DNA of 64,000 bases, taken from positions 20,409 through 84,408 of the forward strand of contig CANNZV010001630.1 in NCBI GenBank assembly GCA_947561585.1, written 5' to 3'. The notes below the pieces were generated by a model, which did no database searches, was not told where the DNA came from, and saw nothing but the letters and a program-made list of their open reading frames with translations. This document shows positions 7,166-14,344 of this stretch, piece after piece. This DNA is from Caprella mutica (taxonomy: Eukaryota; Arthropoda; Malacostraca; Amphipoda; Caprellidae). Each line of letters opens with the position of its first letter. Position 1 is the stretch's first letter. The position numbers and the translations under genes were made by a program.

Positions 7166-8919
7166 CTATTTTCCACTTCCAAAAACTGCATTTCATACAA
7201 TTCTCGGTAATGACCATTTTCGATTTGGAGGAGTTCGTCGTGCGAACCAAACTCCTTAATAGTACCTTTTTCTAAAACCAATATATTGTCGGCATGGCGA
7301 ATAGTCGATAGTCGGTGGGCGATGATGATGGAGGTTCGTTTGCTAATGAGTTTTTCAATAGCATATTGAATAACGGCTTCCGATTCGGGATCAATAGAAG
7401 AAGTCGCTTCATCCAGAATCAAAATATCTGGATTGAAAACCAAAGCTCGTACAAAAGAAATGAGTTGTCTTTGTCCCATTGAAAGTGTTGCGCCTCGCTC
7501 CATCACTTGATAATCATAAGCGCCGGGCAATCGCTCGATAAATTCATCTGCGCCAATCATTTTGGCAGCGGCAATCACTTCCTGTCGGGTGATTGTCTCA
7601 TCTCGCAACGAAATATTTTCCAAAACCGTTCCCGAAAACAAAAAGACATCCTGCAAAACAACGGCAATTCGTTTGCGCAAACTATGCAATTCGTAGTCTC
7701 GAATATCGACTCCATCTATCCGAATCGTTCCATCATTTATTTCATAAAAACGATTGAGAATATTAATAATCGTTGATTTTCCAGAACCTGTGCTTCCCAC
7801 TACAGCCAATGTCTCGCCTGCTTTAATACTAAAACTAATATTCTTTAAAACATATTCTTTGCCAACATAAGCAAACAAAACTTGCTCGAAATCAACATTC
7901 CCTTTGAAGTTTTGAGCTTCTATTTTGCCCTTGTTTTCGATCACATAATCTCTATCCAATACCTTGAAAATTCGGTCGGCTGCCACCAAACCCATTTGTA
8001 AGGTATTGAATTTGTCTGCCAACATTCGCATCGGACGAAAGAGCATCGACAAGTAAAGCGGAAAAGCAACAAAAGCTCCCAAAGTGACTTCTCCCGTAAT
8101 ATAACCTCTTGCGCCCCACCAGACCAACAGCCCCAAAGCTGCCGCTGAGATAATTTCTATAACAGGAAAAAAGATGGCGTAATAAAGAATCGAATCCAAA
8201 TTGGCTTGAGTATAGGCCTTATTGATTGTTTTAAATTTTTCCATTTCCTGCTTCTCTGCATTGAAAATCTGTATGATTCGCATTCCAGTAATACGCTCTT
8301 GCAAAAAAGCATTCATCGCAGAAATTTGAGTGCGTACTTTTTGATAAGCAGTTTTTACTTTTTCTTTAAAAATATAAGTCGCAACAATCAAAAAAGGCAT
8401 GGTTATCAAGCAAATCAAAGTTAATTTCCATGAAGAATAAAACATGACTGCGAGTACCGCAAACAAGGAAAGAAAATCGGCAACAATAGTAATGATTCCT
8501 TGAGAAAAAATAGTATTGATGGTCTCAATATCATTGATNNNNNNNNNNNNNNNNNNNNNNNNNNNNNNNNNNNNNNNNNNNNNNNNNNNNNNNNNNNNNN
8601 NNNNNNNNNNNNNNNNNNNNNNNNNNNNNNNNNNNNNNNNNNNNNNNNNNNNNNNNNNNNNNNNNNNNNNNNNNNNNNNNNNNNNNNNNNNNNNNNNNNN
8701 NNNNNNNNNNNNNNNNNNNNNNNNNNNNNNNNNNNNNNNNNGTCGTACTGAAAAATATAATCATCGACCATGACCTTGAATCAAATATGGACGAGCAATC
8801 GCCAAAGGAGCCAAAGCCACCGCCAAAATACTAGCCCTTATAAAAATACTTTTATAAGGGCTTGCGAGTCGAATGACTCTTCCTAGAAGCTGATAATCAA
8901 ATTTCTGATTGGTATCCAT
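7162..8919 (-). CDS. ABC exporter, fused permease-ATPase (MsbA-like), interrupted by assembly gap and a frameshift
   Basis: The likely start is ATG at 8919 (MDTNQKFDYQLLGRVIRLA). The N-terminal membrane domain continues in one frame to YLIQ, at about 8780. An extra base in the CC pair at 8774-8775 (plus strand) then shifts the frame; VMVDDYIFQYD follows in the next frame up to the N run (8539-8741). After the gap the frame resumes with INDIETINTIFSQGI and runs to the stop at 7162. The ATPase domain has Walker A GSTGSGKST, the signature LSMGQRQLISFVR, Walker B ILILDEATSS and the H-loop IIAHRLSTIRHAD. The architecture is that of a type IV (B-family) half-exporter for lipids, drugs or peptides; the substrate is unknown. 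The frameshift next to the gap suggests poor assembly, not a true pseudogene. Confidence 0.82.
8539..8741. other. Assembly gap (203 N)
   Basis: A run of 203 undetermined bases lies inside the membrane domain of the ABC exporter. The expected missing segment (about 70 residues) is close to the run length, so the stated gap size is plausible. Open frames that run through it are artefacts. Confidence 1.
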
Positions 8920-8986
8920 CTATCTTTTAACAAAAATATAATTGTAAGGTTGGAAATAAGTATACGTTTTAATGCTCAAAAGTAAA

Positions 8987-9018
8987 CAAAAAAAAAGAGT
9001 GTATCCTCTGATACACTC
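8987..9018 (-). terminator. Intrinsic terminator ending a minus-strand transcript from the 9-10 kb region
   Basis: Read on the minus strand, a perfect 9-bp stem (GAGTGTATC / GATACACTC, loop AGAG) is followed directly by T10 (8996-8987). The only minus-strand protein gene upstream is radC, whose stop is about 1 kb away. The terminator therefore implies either a very long radC 3' UTR or a separate non-coding transcript. Confidence 0.88.
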
Positions 9019-9382
9019 CTAGCATGAAAAACGTCTCCGTTTTTAACTAAAAACACACACTATTTTTATGGCTACTACATAAAAAATCTTTATATAATTC
9101 CCATTGAAGGGATATTAACGTTCTGTTAAGACACCGAAGAGTTTTAAGGGGGGCGGCTCTAAATTTTTAGAACCGCCTTAAGTGTTTCGGTGCATGTCCA
9201 ACTTTAAAAAAATACATTTTCAAAGAGGCACAATTTTTTTCGGTTTAAAGTTGCTCCGATTTCCACAAAAGGGGTATGTGTCAATCGGAGCTAATCGGTT
9301 ATGGAATGTTTTTCGGTTCTTATGGTTTTGTTGTTCAATCTCAGTGTAATTTCCCTTTGTCTGTTTTCCTTTGTAAAAAATT

Positions 9383-9478
9383 AAGCTAGTCCGTTTTAAT
9401 AATTTAACCGTTTGATCTCCATTCAATGTGGTATTATTATAAATCCCGTCTCATGATTTTTGCAAACGGACTAAGCTT
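9383..9478. repeat. 96-bp element with imperfect 14-15 bp terminal inverted repeats
   Basis: On the minus strand the ends are AAGCTTAGTCCGTTT (9478-9464) and AAACGGACTAGCTT (9396-9383), complementary except for one bulged base. Inside, AATAAT..ACC and GGT..ATTATT can extend the pairing. This could be one arm of a structured RNA or a short MITE-like element. A partial third copy of the end, CTTAGTCTGTTA, lies at about 9605-9617. Confidence 0.5.
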
Positions 9479-9653
9479 AGTGTCATAGTATTTGTTTTTG
9501 TTTTTTGGAATATAATTCCATTTCTCACAGTACGACTTCTTTTGTATTCGAGTCTATATATTATCTAGTTCAATAATAGTCAACGATTGGTTTCATGGAC
9601 ATTACCTTAGTCTGTTAGAACATCGGTTGGGGGGAACCATGTCCAAAACCTTT

Positions 9654-9661
9654 CAAATATA
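9654..9661 (-). promoter_or_regulatory. Possible -7 element for the candidate ncRNA
   Basis: TATATTTG on the minus strand fits TAnnTTTG. A start about 4-7 bases downstream would fall on the GG that opens the first long stem (9650). No good TTTG -33 box is present, so the call is weak. Confidence 0.3.
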
Positions 9662-9992
9662 TCTGGTAAAAATAATTTTCTAAAAATTGTAGCTGTTCTC
9701 CTTTTTAAAATGGAGAAAACTGTTAGGGTATTGAATCTCTTTGCGCTGCTGGATACACACAATGGATTGTAAGGACAAAACCATTGCATCGTTTCATAGA
9801 GCAAGAGGAATACTTATTTTAAAATTTGTTCCATCAAATCAATACAATTGCTGTTTTTAGACTTCTCCTTTGGAGACAATGTTGTTGATTTTTTTAAACG
9901 CTTTTTAAGTAAAGTTTCTTTTCAATAATGTGTGTGGTGTGTGGTGTGTGTGATTTGAAAATAATCTGGAAAGATGAATCGGTTTTTGAGAT
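9662..9992. other. Non-coding stretch with further hairpins and a GT/CA tract
   Basis: No protein gene is visible. Minus-strand hairpins include 9876-9864 (TCTCC/GGAGA), 9786-9760 (CAATGG/CCATTG) and 9717-9696 (TTCTCC/GGAGAA). A GT-rich tract (TGTGTGTGGTGTGTGGTGTG, about 9929-9951) has its complement type, CACACAC, at 9054-9060 on the same strand. The two could therefore close a loop of about 900 nt in a minus-strand RNA. Part of this region may be the radC 3' UTR. Confidence 0.5.
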
Positions 9993-10702
9993 TTACATCA
10001 GTCCTTCGTCTGCGAAGCTATAAAAGCCTCTATCTGTAATTATTAAATGATCGAGTACAGCTATGTCGAGTGTTTTTCCAGCGCTTTTTAGTTTTTTTCG
10101 TATATCAATATCTGCTTGGCTGGGCTTGGTGTTTTCCCGAAGGGATGGTTGTGGCAAAGAATCATAGAACTTGCTGTATTTTCGATGGCTTTTTTGAAAA
10201 CCACCTTGGCATCTACTACAGTTCCTGCAACTCCTCCTGTGCTGATTTGTTCTCTTCGAAGAACTCGGTTGGCTCTATTGAGCAAAAGAATCCAAAACTC
10301 TTCGTGTGGTAAATCCATCAGCGTGGGTGCAATAACATTATAAGCATCTCGACTGCTTTTTATTTGTGGACGTTCTTTTACATCCGTTAGTTGGCGGCGG
10401 CGACCGAGTTCCAAAGCAGCAATTATACTGATGGCTTTTGCTTCGCCTATGCCTTTAAATTTTGTTAAATCACTCAGGCTACGTTTCCCCAATTCATTCA
10501 AGTTATTTTCTGCCGATTGTAGAATTCTTTGCGATAAAGTGACTGCGGTTTCATTTCTCGAACCTGAGCCAATCAATATTGCTATGAGTTCTGCGTCGGT
10601 CAAACTTGATTTTCCTTTAAGGAGCAATTTTTCTCTTGGACGATCTTCTTCAGCCCAAGTTTTAATTGTTAATCCGTTTCCTGTGTGTTTTTCCGTTGTC
10701 AT
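9993..10702 (-). pseudogene. radC: RadC/MPN-domain DNA repair-like protein, frameshifted
   Basis: ATG at 10702 opens a frame matching RadC: an N-terminal helix-hairpin-helix region (LTKFKGIGEAKAISIIAALELG) and the MPN(+)/JAMM domain up to ILCHNHP. The motif should continue S-G-x5-S-x2-D, but the frame is lost exactly there. Two extra bases, probably one in the CCC run and one in the AAAA run near 10127-10145, shift reading so that the frame stops at 10088. The lost C-terminus is intact in another frame down to TAA at 9995-9993 (about 235 residues in total, the normal length). Homopolymer positions suggest sequencing error; real decay cannot be excluded. RadC's role in repair is itself doubtful. 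Confidence 0.85.
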
Positions 10703-10819
10703 GTTCTCTTTTTCTTCGTTTCGTTATTAAGACTCAAAAAGTGTCCCGATTCCATAAATATTTCCATAAAAAAACTCAAAAAAGATGTTTTTTTAGAGTT
10801 CCTTAACATTTGAGCCAAA

Positions 10820-10842
10820 AAAAGCCCTAAAAAAGGGCTTTT
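10820..10842 (-). terminator. Terminator downstream of the MtfA-like gene
   Basis: On the minus strand AAAAGCCCT / AGGGCTTTT forms a 9-bp stem followed by a T-run. It sits about 130 bp after the stop of the MtfA-like gene, between that gene and radC. A weaker hairpin, AACTC..GAGTT, lies nearby at about 10770-10800. Confidence 0.75.
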
Positions 10843-10972
10843 GATGCGATTTTGAATGAAAATAATTTTTCAAAAAAATATGGGGTTTTAGAAAAAGAGG
10901 AACTCTATTATGCTCTGTTTTAAAGTATGAAGTAGAAATTTTGTTAAAAAAATATCATTATGCATTAAAACA

Positions 10973-11839
10973 TTATGCATTACTCATTAGAGCATTTACA
11001 ACAGGTTCATGTTTCTGACAAGGGTCGAGATTAAAAATATATTTATAGCTATTATATAGTGTGGGTAAAGTTTCTTTAAATTTTTCTGGAAAAATAAAAA
11101 AGTGATGGATGCTCACAGGTCTTGGAGCTACTTCAGGTATATGAATGGATTCGTGAATAAATTCTTTGCTCATGCCACTAATCGTTTCTAGCTTATCCCA
11201 AATAGATTCTTCTAAGCTTGGAAAAGTAATATCAGTATGGACCGTTTCAAAGACACTCGCATACTCATGTAATACAACATGATAAGCTCGTGGCGAAAGT
11301 GTGGTGCTGTCCATAACTGCTTTGATAGCAAACATAATTACACCATCTTCTTCAAAATGCTCGGAGTTGTGTAAATGCCTTGGATGCTGTGGCGAGGGAA
11401 AGGCACCAGGATACAATATAATGTGTTCAAAAGGTTCTAGGGTAAAGTTTTTTTGACCAAAAGTGATTTGTACGGCTGCGGCTGCCACAAAACCTCGCAC
11501 ATCTTCGGGAATGCTTTCGGGACCTCCCATAGGCTTGTATGCCTTGGCTTCCATGTACAGTGCCATTCTATTGCGGAAACGTTCTTTTTCTTTGACGGTC
11601 AAATTTCGATAAAAAGGATTGTTCTTCTGCAAGAGCATTCTCAGCTTTTCGTGTAACTCGGGCGGATTTTTATTGTACCACCACCAATTGAGTTGAGGGC
11701 TAAATAGATAAATAAACACCAAAACCAATACAGAAGGGATTAAATATATAAAGTAATCGGCGTATTCGTCTTGCCACATTTGATAAATAGAAAAAGCAGC
11801 GATGGCTACAAAAGGAAAAGATAATAGTCTTGCAAACAT
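10973..11839 (-). CDS. Zinc-dependent peptidase of the MtfA (M90) family, degenerate metal motif
   Basis: The 288-residue protein starts with two hydrophobic helices (about 1-20 and 30-48), then a soluble domain of the MtfA/M90 type: a VAAAAVQITFG segment, the EHIILYPGAF block and the expected metal-site region. MtfA in enterobacteria is a zinc aminopeptidase that also binds the regulator Mlc. The family motif is HExxH (HEFAHxLD); here it reads VVLHEYASVFETVH, so the second His is Ser. Either the zinc site is altered or a nearby His (ETVH) substitutes. The protein may therefore be inactive as a peptidase. It is a single-gene unit with a terminator downstream. Confidence 0.75.
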   Translation of the reverse strand: MFARLLSFPFVAIAAFSIYQMWQDEYADYFIYLIPSVLVLVFIYLFSPQLNWWWYNKNPPELHEKLRMLLQKNNPFYRNLTVKEKERFRNRMALYMEAKAYKPMGGPESIPEDVRGFVAAAAVQITFGQKNFTLEPFEHIILYPGAFPSPQHPRHLHNSEHFEEDGVIMFAIKAVMDSTTLSPRAYHVVLHEYASVFETVHTDITFPSLEESIWDKLETISGMSKEFIHESIHIPEVAPRPVSIHHFFIFPEKFKETLPTLYNSYKYIFNLDPCQKHEPVVNALMSNA

Positions 11840-11960
11840 GATTTTGTTGGTTTGAAGAAAAGAGTACGCTCTTTTCTCTTACATAATGTACTTTTTTTGC
11901 TAAAGAAACACCATTATTACTGGATTTTCAAAATTAAAATTAAAAATAATTGCGAATACC

Positions 11961-11991
11961 TTGTGCATAACAAAAAAAGAATATAAATTTG
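11961..11991 (+). promoter_or_regulatory. Promoter of tRNA-Phe
   Basis: TTG at 11961-11963 and TAAATTTG at 11984-11991 are 20 bp apart, matching the Bacteroidota consensus. The predicted start is about 16 bp before the mature tRNA 5' end. Confidence 0.7.
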
Positions 11992-12014
11992 CAATCGCTT
12001 TTCGAAGCAAGGCT

Positions 12015-12087
12015 GGTGCCTTAGCTCAGTTGGTAGAGCAATGGACTGAAAATCCATGTGTCCCTGGTTCGATTCCTGGAGGCGCCA
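12015..12087 (+). tRNA. tRNA-Phe (GAA)
   Basis: A 73-nt cloverleaf. The acceptor stem GGTGCCT pairs with AGGCGCC, with one G-T pair. The D-arm is TAGCTCAGTTGGTAGAGC. The anticodon stem-loop is ATGGA-CTGAAAA-TCCAT with anticodon GAA, and the T-arm contains GGTTCGATTCC. The discriminator base is A and CCA is not encoded. A strong promoter precedes it and a terminator follows within 3 bp. Confidence 0.97.
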
Positions 12088-12089
12088 CA

Positions 12090-12130
12090 AAAAGCCCTCG
12101 CAAGTTTACTTGCGGGGGCTTTTGCTTTTT
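12090..12130 (+). terminator. tRNA-Phe terminator
   Basis: A 15-bp stem (AAAAGCCCTCGCAAG / CTTGCGGGGGCTTTT, one G-T pair), a 4-nt loop, and a T-rich tail. Confidence 0.9.
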
Positions 12131-12164
12131 ACTAACTTGTAGGTTCATCAATTCCTGAAAACGC

Positions 12165-13439
12165 TTGGATTCCAATAACGCAGAACATAATGCCGTACAA
12201 AAACTTCTTGGAAAGTCTCCATCTTGGATGCTTCGTTGGGGGATTTTATTGGTGGCTTTCTTTTTTATCATAGCGATATTTCTTTTTTGGTTCATTCAAT
12301 ATCCTGATACAATACGTGCCGATGTACAATTGCATAGGCAAACCTTGCCCGTTCGATTGACTATGCCTGTTGATGGTTCTGTGGATTCATTATTGGTTAA
12401 TAATTTAGAGGGAATTTCGGAAGGACAACTCTTGGCAATATTGAGGAATTCGGCTCAGTTTGAAGATGTTTTGCTGCTAGAATCTTTTTGCAAAAATTGG
12501 AATCCTTCCAAAAACAAAATACCTGAATCGGCTTCTAATCTAAAATTAGGTACAATCACTTCTTTATGGTCTAGCTTTTTGATACATCAAAAAGAGTTGA
12601 ATTATTTTTATCAAAATGATATTTCTGTTTTGAAGAAAAATAATTTGGAACAGCAGATAGCCAAATTTGAAGAGCTGAATCGTGCGCTTTTGCAGCAAAA
12701 AACGACCTTACAAAAATCGGTAGATTTGGCTCGGAAAGCGAAAGAAAGAGACGAAGCTTTGTTGGCCGATAAATCGGCAAGTGCCTTGGAAGTCAATCAA
12801 TCTACGGCGACTTTTTTGAAGGCGCAGCAAGTATTGGAACAACATTCCAATGGGATTATCCAAAATGAATTACAAATAGAGCGTTTGCGTGCCGAAATGC
12901 TAGAAATAGCTTTTGTACAAAAAAAGGATGCGACGGATAAAGTTTTACAACTCCAAAAAGACATTCAAGAAATACAAGCAGCAATTGAAATATGGAAACA
13001 AGAATATCTTATTTATGCACCTATAGAAGGAACAATTACGATTTCGAGTGCTTGGACATTGCGACAGAATTTGGCTGTCAAAACGCCACTATTTTCTATT
13101 CTCCCGAATACATCGAATACCGAAGAAGTCAAGGCGACAGCTTTTGTTTCTAATCGAAATTTTGGTAAGATAAATAAAGGCGCAGCGGTTCAAATTCAGT
13201 TGGAGGCATATCCGTACCAAGAATTTGGGGTCTTGGAAGGATTGGTAGAAAGCATTCCTGCAATAGCAGAAAATGGGAGGTATGAAATTCTTATTCGCTT
13301 GGAAGAACCTTTGCGGACAAGCTATGATAAAATGATTCCTTTTCGGCATGAGTTAAAAGGGAAGGCGATTATTATTACTCAAAAACGACGTTTGGCAGAG
13401 CGACTTTTTGATAAGATATGGAGTGCCTTGAAGAACTAA
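12165..13439 (+). CDS. HlyD-family membrane fusion protein
   Basis: A 424-residue periplasmic adaptor. One N-terminal membrane helix (about residues 26-46, ILLVAFFFIIAIFLFWFIQY) is followed by a lipoyl-like half (RLTMPVDGSVDSLLV), a long coiled-coil hairpin (about 150-280), the second lipoyl half (YAPIEGTITI) and beta-barrel segments (VQIQLEAYPYQEFGVLEG). In Bacteroidota such proteins work with a peptidase-containing ABC exporter for peptides. No exporter gene is adjacent: upstream is tRNA-Phe and the downstream gene is convergent. The start is uncertain; the first usable codon after an in-frame stop at 12156 is TTG 12165. The gene ends 2 bp before the convergent L,D-transpeptidase stop. Confidence 0.85.
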   Translation: MDSNNAEHNAVQKLLGKSPSWMLRWGILLVAFFFIIAIFLFWFIQYPDTIRADVQLHRQTLPVRLTMPVDGSVDSLLVNNLEGISEGQLLAILRNSAQFEDVLLLESFCKNWNPSKNKIPESASNLKLGTITSLWSSFLIHQKELNYFYQNDISVLKKNNLEQQIAKFEELNRALLQQKTTLQKSVDLARKAKERDEALLADKSASALEVNQSTATFLKAQQVLEQHSNGIIQNELQIERLRAEMLEIAFVQKKDATDKVLQLQKDIQEIQAAIEIWKQEYLIYAPIEGTITISSAWTLRQNLAVKTPLFSILPNTSNTEEVKATAFVSNRNFGKINKGAAVQIQLEAYPYQEFGVLEGLVESIPAIAENGRYEILIRLEEPLRTSYDKMIPFRHELKGKAIIITQKRRLAERLFDKIWSALKN

Positions 13440-13441
13440 AT

Positions 13442-14218
13442 TTACTTGGCGAAGGCGGGAAACTCATATTTCTCTTGAAATAGTGGATATTCTTTTTCTG
13501 TTAACTGAACCAATATAGGTTGTTTTTTTGGCGAAAGCCATTGCAATAAATCCAACATATTGGCTTCACTCATACCTGTGCAACCGACCGTAGGTTTGTT
13601 GGGCGCCCGCCACAAGTGCATAAAAATACAAGAACCCGCATCGCCTTTTGACGGGACATTATGATTGACAAAAACGCCCCATTTATAAACATGGTCGTCA
13701 TTTCGGCGCATAAAATCAGAAGAGTCCCAGTCTTTTTCGATACTCGAATCTTGTACAATCTGGTTGTAATACTTGGATTTGGTGTCTTCTATACATTGCG
13801 TTATTTCGTTGAGGTGTATATAAGGTATCTGAAATAGAGGAATTTTTTCGCTTGGTGCATAACCAAAGGCAGAACCAAAACTAAAAATACCTTTTGGCGA
13901 TTTGCCATCGCCTTCTTTTCGGTAATCGCCTTCTTGTTCTTGGTGCAAACCAAGTCCCCAACCTAAGCCATTTTTTCCGAGCGTAACGGGATGCGATTTT
14001 CCTGCTTTTTGCCAAGCGTTTTGCTTTCGCTCAAAACGACACATCGTAGCTTTAGTAGATTGATTATTGGGAGCAATTACGAGTACCAATTGTTTGGTAT
14101 TTTCAAAAGGCTTTTGTTTTTTGGAAACTTCCATTTTCGGAGGTGTTTTTGGAGTGTTTGTTTCGGGCGAGGTACAAGACAATGCCAATAAAGCAAAAAT
14201 AAAAAGGAACTTTTTCAT
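13442..14218 (-). CDS. L,D-transpeptidase (YkuD) family lipoprotein
   Basis: A 258-residue protein with a lipoprotein signal (MKKFLFIFALLALSC), so it is probably anchored in a membrane facing the periplasm. A YkuD-like catalytic domain follows, ending CIFMHLWRAPNKPTVGCTGM, with the conserved His and the nucleophile Cys in the form S/T-x-GC. The domain also shows the DGKSPKGIF segment usual in bacterial YkuD lipoproteins. These enzymes form or exchange L,D cross-links or lipoprotein links on peptidoglycan. The usual Arg after the Cys is replaced by Met in GCTGM. The next plus-strand gene is also cell-wall related (SPOR/peptidoglycan-binding). Confidence 0.87.
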   Translation of the reverse strand: MKKFLFIFALLALSCTSPETNTPKTPPKMEVSKKQKPFENTKQLVLVIAPNNQSTKATMCRFERKQNAWQKAGKSHPVTLGKNGLGWGLGLHQEQEGDYRKEGDGKSPKGIFSFGSAFGYAPSEKIPLFQIPYIHLNEITQCIEDTKSKYYNQIVQDSSIEKDWDSSDFMRRNDDHVYKWGVFVNHNVPSKGDAGSCIFMHLWRAPNKPTVGCTGMSEANMLDLLQWLSPKKQPILVQLTEKEYPLFQEKYEFPAFAK

Positions 14219-14344
14219 AAAGGAAATTCTTTTGGTACGGTATTATGGCAAATAAATTAGAGAGAAGTACTTTTTTTACATTAAATTGAGTTCTAATAAC
14301 AAATTGCAAAAGCTAGTTCGTTTGAAAATAAATATCAATCAATA

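Larger units (their letters stand above)
8987..9653 (-). ncRNA. Candidate structured non-coding RNA (minus strand, about 660 nt or longer)
   Basis: No convincing protein is encoded here. Reading the minus strand from 9650, stem-loops follow one another: 9650-9589 (two stacked stems GGTTT/AAACC and TGGACAT/ATGTCCA, plus an inner GGTT-CCCCCC-AACC hairpin), 9520-9506, 9478-9383 (14-15 bp outer stem), 9291-9253 (9-bp stem, tandem G-A internal loop, inner CACA/TGTG), 9192-9132 (outer CACCGAA/TTCGGTG, inner 12-bp stem), 9044-9027, then the terminator at 9018-8987. Linkers are A-rich. In the 9177-9152 stem the minus strand gives a G-U pair where the plus strand would have C-A, supporting minus-strand transcription. 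A -7 box (TATATTTG) lies just upstream. It matches no RNA family I can name; a decayed mobile element remains possible. Confidence 0.42.

Noticed and set aside
8421..8773. Open frames running through the N stretch
   Set aside because: They exist only because undetermined bases contain no stops.
9132..9192. Terminator
   Set aside because: The stem is strong but no T-run follows on either strand; it fits better as an internal stem.
9220..9426. Minus-strand open frame of 68 codons in the non-coding region
   Set aside because: Its composition follows the stem-loops, there is no domain or start signal, and it ends in the middle of a hairpin region. It is most likely chance.
9607..9804. Minus-strand open frame of 65 codons
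   Set aside because: No recognisable family, no initiation context, and it overlaps several hairpins of the candidate RNA.
8987..9992. tmRNA, RNase P RNA, SRP RNA or group II intron
   Set aside because: No GAGGAAAGTCC core, no tRNA-like ends or tag frame, no SRP GNAR-loop domain and no domain V hairpin could be found. Only an isolated ACAGAAC resembles RNase P.
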